From: Cryptomeria japonica
Taxonomy: Eukaryota > Streptophyta > Pinopsida > Cupressales > Cupressaceae
DNA: 64,000 nt
NCBI RefSeq assembly: GCF_030272615.1
Contig: NC_081414.1
Span: 814,658,569-814,722,568 of the forward strand
Reading direction: 5' to 3'
The notes beneath the pieces are model-generated. The model searched no databases, was not told the DNA's origin, and saw nothing but the letters and a program-made list of their open reading frames with translations. The translations under genes were made by a program, and so were the position numbers. Positions 21,728 to 31,996 of this stretch are shown here, in pieces. How positions within the stretch are numbered: position 1 is the first letter of the stretch; the number at the start of each line of letters is the position of its first letter.

Positions 21728-22795
21728 CAAGGGATATGGAAGAAACATGAGAGCACTCATTAGCGAAGGAAAAGTTAACGTGGAATGAAACAAGAGAGCA
21801 CTCATTATAGAATTTCAAGGCATATCAAAACTTTAGTGTTGCTGGTAACATCAAGGATTATAATAAAATCAAAGATTAATATACAATTGTAGGAATGGAA
21901 ATTCTCTTCCACTTCACATGTGTTTTTTCTAATCAAGTAGGCAATATTTTAAAGAAACTACGATTCAAAATAGTTCATGAGAGCATGGAAACTATTATAT
22001 GTTTTAATGAGCCTACTCATAGGTTTAGCTCCATAGCCTTCACTCAACCTATAAAAGATCTTATGACAAATATTAATAAATAATTGTAGCTTTAGGCATC
22101 AAATCGAGTTTGAATCAATAGTTGCCGCATAAAAATTTATACATGCACATCATCCATGATCTTGTGAGTTTTCTTCAAATGATATTTTGGACAACCTATT
22201 ATAATACGTTTCTAATTTTTTTCTTCTTTACAAGCATATTATGCCATGTATCTTAGTCAAACATAGTAGGAAACAACTCATTGGAAATATATTTTGTATT
22301 ATCATTTTTTTGTGGATTTGTGACCTACGTTAACCTAGTACATGCTTTAATGTTGTTGGTAACATGAAGGAGGTTGATTAATAAACCTGACAAGCTGGGC
22401 AAAACAACTTTAGACATAGCAATGTTGATTGCAACAGTAGCATTTACAGATGCTTTCACTCTTCCAAAAGAAGATCCCCATTATATTGTTGTCTTTCAAA
22501 TTACAGTGATATGTTGGACTCTCGTTATAGTTAGTTGCGTCCAGATAATAGTTTTATTTATACTTGGCACAATGGGAGAAATCACTACTCCATAGTTACT
22601 GGGTATGGTCATGGGGTTAATGGTGCTTTGGATTCTAGTGTCTCTAGGCCCCCAAAAATGGTTTCTTTCTCAACGATGCATTTCCAAGGATAATGGGCAT
22701 TACATCTAGTTTTTGGTGATTGGTGCAATCATGAATTCGCTATTTTTTTTTTCGGTAGCAATTTCTTTTGGCACAAGAGGCATTGAGATAAATTA
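21728..22795 (+). pseudogene. Ankyrin-repeat/PGG-type membrane protein, pseudogene copy 1
   Basis: The coding parts are shuffled and shortened compared with the intact gene at 41603-44653. 21728-21790 carries an exon 3 piece (GAGAGCACTCATTAGCGAA). 21805-21840 carries an exon 2 piece (TTTCAAGGC..ATCAAAACTT), followed by intron-like sequence to about 22340. Then exon 2's NKPDKLGKTTLDIA is fused directly to exon 3's LIATVAFTDAFTLPKEDPHY, and after TVIC the frame jumps about 300 bp to WTLVIVSCVQ. Exon 1 and the ankyrin repeats of exon 2 are missing. In-frame stops follow ITTP and GHYI. Copy 2 at 46.7-47.6 kb has the same two junctions, so both come from one already damaged ancestor. It has no function as a PGG membrane protein. 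Confidence 0.88.
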
Positions 22796-23157
22796 ATGGT
22801 CAAAAAAATAGTGTAATATAGTAGAAACTATTATAGATAGTTCTAATAGATGCATTTACTCTATTTCATCATACACTGAAGGTTGTAACAATGTTTGTAG
22901 AGAGAAGTAGATAAATCCTACTATGTTCTATATTCACATGTAATGAATTTTTAGAGGATTTCATTAGGTAAGTTTTTAAATTATATGATTTGTATAGTCA
23001 TATCGAGTCTTATGGTTCATTATATCTAGTTATAGTTCTTAATGATGTGACATAGGTATGCCATTATTTATTTAACTATGTATTTTTTGATGTAATTTTG
23101 GTATTGTATTTCACATATTTAAGTGAATTTATTTTATTTTAATCATACAACACTATT
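22796..23157 (+). other. 3' flank of ankyrin pseudogene 1, up to the LTR insertion
   Basis: Matches 44654-44993 downstream of the intact gene (shared blocks GAAGGTTGTAACAATG, TAATGAATGTTTA-like, CATATTTAAGTGAA). The match breaks at the LTR and resumes at 26334. Confidence 0.85.
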
Positions 23158-26100
23158 TGTTGGCATTGAAGTTGTCATTGATCTCAACATGTGTGTGTGC
23201 ATGATTGGGTTAATGGAATATCAGAGAGATATACAAGACACCCACTGGATGAAGAAGAAACAAACATGCAAAGTTGATTGATCTTATCAGTCAAGAAGCT
23301 GAAATGGTTACAATGATTTATGATGATGAGGTTTCAAAGGAAGATCAAACAGGCTGCAAATTAAGTAGAAGAGAGCACAAGCATCAAGAGATCATGTCGA
23401 GATAACTCAACAGATCACAAATTGTGCAGGTGAAGTGATCATATCGGGATAACTTGTACTGATGAAGTATTGTGTACATGATAACCGCCCAGGTAGGCAT
23501 ATTAGAATAGTTTGGTTGATATTGAGGCACGTGGAGGAAATTGTTATCGACATAAGTTTGTTTGATGTCAGGCCATGTAGTGTTCCTGTTGTGATTTGTC
23601 GGATCGAGATAGAAATATCGAATGTCAAGCCAAAGTCACTTATCGGGATAACTGAACATAGGTGGAGTAGCAATTTTGTGTAGAACTGATAGAACAAACC
23701 ACTTTGATATCAATATATCGAAATAGCTATGCCAACTAGGAGACTGTGGATGTGCATCAAAATAGATGACAAAGGCGGAGTAACAACTTTGTGTAAGACC
23801 GATAGAGTAAACTACTCCGATGTCAGTGCATCCATATAGCTTGACTGAAATAGAAATGTGGGTTACCTATCAGAGTAGCTATTGAAGACAGAATGATAAA
23901 TTTTCACTATGTCGATAGTCAAAACTATAGACTTCTTGCTTATTGGAATACCTTATGCCGATATCGACACAATCAGGATCACATACAAGATCAGAACAAC
24001 TATTTTGATAAAGAAGAATGAAGAGAATAACCCGTGGTAAGTTTGTTGGAATAACATATGCTGACATGTTGAAGGAATGTGAGTTGCAATTTCAAAATTG
24101 CTATGCGGATGCATGTTCAGGTTGGCTCATTGGAATACAGGTTAGTGTTCAAATGTTAATCCGATAGTGTTAGCTATTATGATGGGTATGCACTTCGGTC
24201 AATAAAGGGAGGTTGATTGTGTGTCATCAAAATGACTTGTTCGGTTTATCTAACATGTTTTCCCTATGCTGATAGTTATGACTATTCTAATGAGTGGTTG
24301 TTTGGTTTGTAGTCTACCAATTTGGGGTGATCTATACTGATAAGGTCTGTCAACCTAGAGACTGTGCCTCAGGATGGCTTATGGTGACACAAAATCGAAG
24401 GTGAATTTTTCATCAAAATAACCCATGTCGATGAGAGGGATCAAAGGCATCGAATTGTCTTTGGGATAAGTTGTGAAGATAGAGTAAGTCCTAGATGGTA
24501 TCTCGATAGTTAAAGATATTCTGATAGAGCTTCAAGGAGATGTATTGGAATGACTTAACCCAATACGAGTAACATGAAAACAAAGTGGATCAACATAACA
24601 ACTTAGTGTAAACCCGATATGTCTGCATAACATGAAGATCAGTCACAACATGAAGGCCAACTGATCTGGGCAATCTGATAGTCCACGTGGATGTTTGACC
24701 CGATTTGATATAGTGAGTTGGATCCAGATTGAGGAGATTAAGATGACCTTGAGAACACATTGCATGCCAATGGGGATGAAGAAGAAATCCTGATCTGTTT
24801 GATCCCCATTGGAGAGACTCTCATTGACATGAAGAGGTATAATTAAAGTTGGTCTGTTGTGGATCATCTAAGGGACTCGTAATGATGATAATGAGGGCAT
24901 GCAACACACAGCTCGATAGTTCACATATGCCTTGACTGGAAGTATGACTGACCTTGCAACCATGTTTGTGAGTCGATAGATGTAGAGGTTCACATAACTG
25001 TTAACCTGTCTTGATCGAGTGACTTGGACATCGAATGGGATGACACGTGTGCTCTGAGTGGTCAAACATAAATGTAGAGTTGGTACACAGAAGACAGAGG
25101 AGCATTAATGGCGACTAAGTTGTAGACATGTGTGTGGCTCAAGATGATCAATCAAATCTTATTGACAGGCTATAAGATCAAATAGATGTAGGTGAAATAG
25201 TTAAATCTTGTAGGTAGTAGAGCTGATCGAAGGTAGAAGAAGCTTGATGTGATTCTTCAGGAGTAGATGAGGTAACTGAGTTGGTAGAGCTATGAGGATA
25301 AGTAGCAGTGTTGACAGAGAATGATTCATTGTTCAGGCTGAGGTATATGATGATGTGGTGTATGGAACTGCCACAATGATGGCTGAGATCAGCGGTTCAA
25401 ATTCAAAGTTGATGAAGAACACAGGTTGGCTCGAGTTTGATTGTCTGGGAACTTGGATTACCAACTGAGACAATACAAACCAACTAAGTGAATGATCTAT
25501 AAGCCACATTGGAAATTGTATAGATCATGAGGTATGACATCAAGGCAAAATGTGTTTGAATGATATGTGATGAGTTAAGATCATAACTGATTGTGTGCAA
25601 GGTATTTTTAAGCAGGAATAGCAAGCAGAAACATGGTGCTTAGAGAGTAGAGTGTGGAAGAGTGAATAGACAAGAGAGTACATCAACTAAGCCACATGAG
25701 GTGCAGATCTGAGTTGGAATTGGAGAGCAATAGAGACTTGAGATAAAAAGTGCAAAGCTAGAGGAGACTGAACAACAAGGTAGAAGGCAAAGACAATGAA
25801 TATAACAGAGCAGGGAACAAAAATAGAGAAGATATCAAATGACAGAGAGAGAGACAATAAAAAGAGTAAAGAGCTAGACAAGAAGAGATCAGAAAGGGAG
25901 CATATCAGAATGGTGTTGCAAACCCTGATCTGCAATGAGGTATATAACTTGTATTTGTAATCCATACTCATTGTAATCATTTGAGTGGGTGCTCAAAACA
26001 AGGTTTGGTTCTCTTTTGGGTTGGTGCCTATAAATATTAGGGGTTGGTACTCCTTGGGTTGGTGCCCGAAATGTTGTAATTTATTTTACCCGTGAGGTTG

Positions 26101-26333
26101 GATTGGAGTAGTTGACTCCAACAACATTTCTCACTGAGGTTTTACCGCAGTGTGGCTTTTCCTTGTACATTCTTGTGTTATGGGTTGCCTCTTATGTGCG
26201 TGTGCTTATGTGATTAATACCTTTGTTCATGGTTTTATGAGTATTGTTATTAAAGTTTAGATCCTGTAGGAGTCAAAGTTTTTATTGATCACTATTGAAT
26301 CACCCTCCTCTTAGTTATACATTGTGTCCAACA
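23158..26333 (+). mobile_element. Solo LTR of about 3.2 kb inserted behind ankyrin pseudogene 1
   Basis: Starts TGTTGGCATTGAAG and ends ATTGTGTCCAACA, giving inverted TGTTGG/CCAACA ends. Flanks are CTATT (23153-23157) and CAATC (26334-26338). The empty site behind the intact gene reads CTACC (44989-44993) with matching sequence on both sides, so an ancestral 5-bp target of about CTATC, with one change in each copy, explains all three. No gag or pol is inside, so I call it a solo LTR, although a non-autonomous element is possible. The 3' part is typical of an LTR with a TGGTGCC-rich stretch, a TATAAATA at about 26030 and a CACCCTCCTCT block before the end. The middle is full of diverged TCGAGATAAC / CGGGATAACT / TCGATAG motifs. 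47566-48314 is a second, partial copy. Confidence 0.88.
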
Positions 26334-26520
26334 CAATCTTGGACTATTTTATGATATCTTGATCTTACACCTCATATATTAAGCCCCAAAACATATCAAC
26401 CATGGATATGACTATCACTTGAATCCACTTGTTCAATTGAAAGATATGTGAGAATAAGTCCCAATAATCTATGCTATTGATATATTGATTAAGCTTATCT
26501 TGGTAAAAAAAAGGTGAATG
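26334..26520 (+). other. 3' flank of ankyrin pseudogene 1, resumed after the LTR
   Basis: CTTGGACTATTTTATGATAT, CTTGATCTTAC and GGATATGACTATCACT match 44993-45150 behind the intact gene. This proves the two sides were once contiguous. Confidence 0.85.
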
Positions 26521-26849
26521 CTTTGATGTATTATTCTGCATAGCAAAGATCATTTTATACAATGCATAATAGTTGATAGTCAATTAATTGCACAACATCC
26601 ATGTGCAAAATTATCAACCAAGCAATGCAATACTAATTGCACGCTAACATATTTTTATTATACTAAAAATATTTATTTTATTTCTTCTTATCCTATAGGA
26701 TAAGAATGTGCATGACAATCTTGATATATATTTTAAATTTCAATCAATTTTGAACAAGCACCTCCTTTTTATGCATATTCTTGCCTCCATGTTATAGAAT
26801 AGTTTATAAACAACATCATTTCATTCTAGTATAAATTTTTGTATGATAA

Positions 26850-27045
26850 AAGGAGTTGCAATAAGGATTATAATTTAAAACCAAATATTAATATACAATT
26901 TTAGGAATGGAAGTGGTCTTCCACTTCTCATGAATTTTTTTTAAAAATCAAATATGCAAGATTTTAAGGAAACTATGGTTCAAAATAGCTCATGAGACCA
27001 TGAAAAATATTATATGTATTAATGAGTCTCAAACTCATAGATTTA
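26850..27045 (+). pseudogene. Ankyrin pseudogene fragment 3 (intron-like part only)
   Basis: AGGATTATAAT..AAACCAAATATTAATATACAATTTTAGGAA, then GGTCTTCCACTTCTC and TCAAAATAGCTCATGAG, match 21850-22040 and 46880-47050. It stops at CATAGATTTAG, where the next retroelement starts. The two other copies continue AGCTCCATAGCC. AGCTC also follows the LTR end at 30713, so it is probably the target duplication of that element. Confidence 0.75.
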
Positions 27046-29257
27046 GTAAAGAAAATGATTGATACCCTTGACAAGAAATATGGAGGTGAAGCATCTGGTG
27101 CCACTACCTCCACCGGTGTGAGTGAGAAAACAAGGGTAACACCTGCCAAAGATGAAGAACTGACCGGTGTAAAGAAGAAAGTGACAAAAAAAAACCAAAG
27201 AGGACTGCAACAACCAAACCGGCAACATATTCTAAAGAAAAGGATCTAGGTACTCTGGTATCTTCACCAAGCAAAGATAGACCGCTAGGAGTTACTTACA
27301 CTAGAAAGAGAAAGAGTAGTCCCAAACATAAAGAGGATAAGAAAGAAGGTGACACTGGGTCAGATGTGGAAATAAAATAAGTTAGAAGAAGTGAAAGGAA
27401 TAAAGCTCCAATAATTGATGAGATGGTGCATGACATCAAAGAATTTGGAGGTTTATTTGGTGTTGGAAGTAGATATTCTCTTAGTAATGATGAAGATTAG
27501 AGGAAACTTGAGGAATCTTTGATCTAGAACTTGCACACCTTTTATAGAATTCCCAATGAATTGTATGACATTATTCCATTAGATTTGTTGGATCAAATTG
27601 AAGATGGAAGATTGCTCTAGCTACTAAAAAAGAACTCAGAATAAAAACACTCATGGAAGTGCAACATGAATTAGATTTTGAACAAGATTCATCGGTGGCT
27701 GAAGCATGCATTCAACATTTCAAGATAAGGAACAAAATTGGAAGAGTGGCAGTGGGTGAAGTTAAAGAATTGTACGTTGAAGGTGTTGCCCTGTGGAAGG
27801 AAATTATGTACTAGCAAATGAAGGTTGAAGAAGAAATTGAACAAGAAACTAAACAAGACAAATGGGCAGCTATCCTTGATAAAGGAAAAGCTAAAGAAAA
27901 AGAATCCATTGAAGGTTTTGATACGTTCATTGTTGAGGACATCATAGGAAATGTTGTGTCAAACATCCCCAATTTGACGATAGGTGTTGAACAACCGGTT
28001 CATACTTCACCAGTAGAGGAAGTTGATAAAACATTAATTTTCAGATAAAGATGAAGTGTTAGTTGAAGACATTCCTTATGAAGATACACCTCACAAAACC
28101 TTGTTGTCACCAAATCTTAATCTCTCTCAAGAAGGAATTGAGGAAGAACAAAACATAGAGGAAAGAAAAGAAGAAGCAAAGAAAACATAAGAAGGAAGAC
28201 ATGAAGAAAAGAGGAGAACATAGACATGAAATGAAGAAGAGAAGAAAATAGATGAAGCAAATAAATCAAAGGGAGGAAACAAGGATGAGAAGAAAATAAA
28301 AGATAACACAGTAGTGTTGGATACGTCCCTCCGGTAAAGAGAAAATTAGACTTAGACAGGGAAAGTGTAAAGAAAAAGGTAAGAATCATCACAACAACTA
28401 GCTCAGAAGTTAAGCCCTTAGAAATTGAAGAAGGAACAAATGACAAAGAAGAAGGTGATTCAGTCATAGATATAAAGAAAATGACCCCTAAACAGTTGAT
28501 GAAAGTGTCAGAAAAATTGAGAATCCAAGCTGAAAAGGTAAAACTAAGAGAAAAGAAAAAGAAGACAAGAATCCTCACCTCTGCCAAAATAATTCTCTCT
28601 GATCTCATCCTGGACATTGACGTTGATGATACTGCACCCATTATTGATCAATTTAATACTTTGGTCAAAGGAATCCGTTCACAGGCAACCGATTTTGAGA
28701 AGGTTGCAATAAGACAATATGAAACAAAGCAAGGAGATAACCTAATGGAGCAAATATCAGTTGGAAAAGTTGCTCTGTCAACCAGAATAGAAGAAGTTAA
28801 GACCACACTACAAAAAGTTGGTCAACTCCTGATGAAATCTTTAAACTTTCCTGTTTTAATCAAAGATTTGGATGATAACAGAAATCAGATTCAAAAGGAG
28901 ATTCAAGATTTGGTAAGCTCATTTGATCCCCTTAGTAGTTCAACATCAACTTTCATTAGCAAAATCAAAATGCTCAATCATCAACAAAGAAAGTTGAAAG
29001 ATGAAGAAGACAAGAGAAGTCTTAGCTTGTTAGAGCTCCAGTGCTAGTTAGCACCAATTATAGACTTCATGCAACTAAATATTAATGAGGCAGACCGTTT
29101 AATTCATGGAACTAACTGCAAGACAGTTGACGATATGGAGGTCTTCATTGCAGTATTACATGGTCACTTCCGTACCATGAAACAAATTCTATCTTCATTG
29201 GAATCTTCTTTAAAAGTGGCTCAAGAGAACTTTAAAGAAATTTTTTCTTTATTTTGA
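27046..29257 (+). pseudogene. Accessory reading frame of an LTR retrotransposon, degenerate
   Basis: Frames at 27046-27249, about 27250-27500, 27818-28048 and 28481-29257 together describe a protein of roughly 700 residues, broken by at least one frameshift and several stops. The N-terminal part is Ser/Thr/Lys-rich (KKYGGEASGATTSTGVSEKT), then TYTRKRKSSPKHKEDKKEGD and VRRSERNKAPIIDEMVHDIK, then long Lys/Glu-rich, probably coiled-coil stretches, and a C-terminal segment with LMKVSEKLRIQAEKVKLREK and later LDDNRNQIQKEIQDLVSSFD. No gag, protease or polymerase motif is present. A purine tract and a 3' LTR follow directly, so it sits where retroelements carry extra genes, between pol and the LTR. 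Everything upstream, including the 5' LTR, is deleted. I do not recognise the family. Confidence 0.5.
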
Positions 29258-29288
29258 CAAATCTTCTTAGATCGCCTTTGCCATTGAT

Positions 29289-29302
29289 GGCAAAAGGGGG
29301 AA
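29289..29302 (+). other. Polypurine tract region before the 3' LTR
   Basis: GGCAAAAGGGGGAA at 29289 follows the accessory frame closely. A second purine run, CCAAGGGGTGAG (29389-29400), directly precedes the LTR start and is the better candidate for the plus-strand primer. Confidence 0.55.
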
Positions 29303-29402
29303 TTTTAGAATTCTTTTATGGAATCTTGTAAGGAATAGGGGTCATGGAACTAACACAGTAGTTTAGTTTGTAGAATTTGCCACCAATGCCAAGGGGTGAG
29401 TT

Positions 29403-30713
29403 TGTTGGCGTTCTGATGCAATTTTGTATGACCGGAAAATGATATGGTTGTCATTGTTGGCAACATCAACATCATCTCCTTCCTTAGTCTTCCCAATCCT
29501 TAGGAAGTAAGCAAATCGGGCAGTGAGTAAACTGGTAGGTCGTATGTAAATCGGCAAGTAGTAGACCAACAGACAGTAAGTATATCGAAAAGCAATAGAC
29601 CGACCGACAGTAAGTATACCAACAACTAGTAGATTTGGTAGCGGTGAGTAGATCGACAAGGAAAATGTCCACCGGCTAAGTAAAGACTAAACCGGTACAC
29701 AGGAAGAAATCAGCTAGACAGGTTTTGATCGGTACACCAGAAAAGTCGGTGACCGATAGACTGGTAACATTCAGTTACAACCAGCTAAATCGGAAGTCTT
29801 CTCTCAATCAACCAAAAAGCTTATCGACATGTTAGACAATGTTGACAGAGATTCCTGCATGATTTTAGAAGCGCAATTTAAGGCTTGACAATGGAATTTT
29901 GAAAGCTATGTTTTGGAGGGAAAAGTTGGCGATAGACTTAAGGGTCTATAAATACACATATCTCATTCTTGAGATGGTTGTTGTCAAGGTGAATTAAGTT
30001 AATGTGAAAAAGAACACAAGGGGAGTTTCAGAGCATGCAGAGCCAAGTGACAAAAGACCGGTAGAGTGAGGATTTCACTGAGCAGTGACTCAGGTGATAG
30101 AGGACCGACAGTGTAGAATTCAATACCAACAAACTGACAGAAGGCAGAGTTGTGGAGAACATGCACAATCGATGCAGACCAAGAGTGATGCCTAATTGAG
30201 ATCTGATCAAGCTAATGTGTAGCTTCTTGTATCTAATCATTCATCTGTTGTTTTCAAATAACTGCAACACAAATCCCTTAACTGGGTGGACTTTAGCAGG
30301 TCCCATTGTGTAAATCCTTGACCAGGTAATATCTTAATTGATGTTCTAAGTCCTCTAACCAGGCTACCTTTAACAGGGTAAAGGCACCAACCAACCTTGA
30401 TCAAAATCCCTTAACCAGGTTGCACTTAACTATGTCATTGTCATCTGCTAATAGAGATGGCTCTTAACCGCGCGTACTCCAGAAGAGTGCAAGTTTTGTG
30501 AGTTCCTACTCACACCATGTTTTTCTCCTTATTGGGTTTCCACGAGATAAATTTGTGTCTTTGAGTATCTTTTCATGTATGCTTAATCTTTTGCAGTAAA
30601 TGTTTACATTTGTGAATGGTAAATTGTTTCATAATTAAACTAAAGTATTAATTAATATTTACCGGTAAGGTACTAATTCACCCCTCCTCTCTCAGTACCG
30701 ATTGGGTTTAACA
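29403..30713 (+). mobile_element. 3' LTR, 1,311 bp
   Basis: Starts TGTTGGCGTTCTGATGC after a purine run and ends CAGTACCGATTGGGTTTAACA. Just before the end it has CACCCCTCCTCTCTCAGTAC, the same mark as the minus-strand LTRs at 11765 and 48315. Runs of CGGTA/ACCGGT/GACCGAC fill the 5' half; CTTAACCAGG / CCTCTAACCAGG blocks fill the 3' half. AGCTC follows at 30714-30718, consistent with the target expected from the ankyrin paralogues. A TATAAATAC at 29947 is a likely TATA box. Its partner LTR is missing. Confidence 0.8.
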
Positions 30714-31991
30714 AGCTCTCCCCAAGCTACAAATAAATTAAGGGCATGGGATATCCCAATTCAAACATAAAATCTTACAATATGTTGTTAGGATTAAGGT
30801 TAGATATTAACCTTGCAATCCTATACATAGATTTTATGCATCATCAAGACTCTTGGAAGGTGCATTTGTATGCCTAAGGTATAACTAGAGAACTAATTTT
30901 TATTAAGATTCTCTTGAGGAATCTATGCTATAGTTTGTATGTGTATTCATTAATGAGGTGAAGCACTATGATGGATTAACTTTAAACTCATATAGAAAAT
31001 TTTCTTTTTTCTTAGAAGTAGAGGAAGAATCTTTTCATAATGGATGAGACCCACATGAGTTAGTGGATTCGAAGATGGAGTGCTATACTTAAGGACCTGA
31101 GCCATCAAGGAGTTATTAATCAAAATTTTTTGTGCAATTTTTATAATCTATTCAAGGGCACTCATTAATTGATTCCATGTGAAGTCATTTATGTAGACGT
31201 TACTATTCTTGAAAGATACTCTCCAAGGTGGGATGGAGATTTTGCATGATACCATGATTTTATTCTAGAGGCTCGTTCATGTCTAATTATTGTGTTTGTT
31301 TGTGTTGTTAGATGTTTAACTAAACTGGTATGTTTGCACGCTGTCTTGTAGTTCATTGGATTGTTATTACTATGATTTTGGCATTGATAAGTTCAATAAG
31401 TTATGTTTAGAAGGCACTCTCTCTTATTTGAGACTATTCCTTATCCACAATTGATTTTTCTCTTCTTAAATCTGCTTAAAAAGAGACAAATTCTCTTGTA
31501 TCTTATCTAAAACCAAAGCAATTCAATCTTCCTTTATCCCCAGATACATTTGATGTGAAAAAACAAGAGACAAAAAAGTTGAGCAATTATTATTGTTAAT
31601 GAGTTTTATTGCTTTGTTTGATGTTGTGATTTTTTCTTTGTTATATTTAACCATTCCTTGAATGCCTTGTAATGGTGTCAAAGGATTTTCTCTTTCTATT
31701 TTAATTGTTTAAGCGTTTTAAATGAACTTAACTATATGTGCAAAGAAGATAAATTTTATCTACTTTTTCCATTTTCATGCTTTATGGATTTGAAATGTGA
31801 ATTAATTCATTGATTACAAATATATCCTTTCAAATAGAATTTATGCTACACCTTCCATCAACAACCAACAATCAAACTCTGTGAAGCCATGCACCCATCA
31901 CAAAGTAACTAATATTTTATGAAATTTCATTTCATATCAAACCTCTTAACCATGGCAAAATGAAGGAAAATATGTACATAAGACTAAGAAA
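30714..31991. other. Intergenic DNA, nothing recognised
   Basis: AT-rich, no supported frame. It may include decayed sequence behind the ankyrin fragment interrupted by the element ending at 30713. Confidence 0.3.
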
Positions 31992-31996
31992 GAAAC

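Noticed and set aside
28117-28641. 174-residue minus-strand frame rich in Phe, Leu and Ser
   Set aside because: Complement of the Lys/Glu-rich accessory frame; the composition follows from that.
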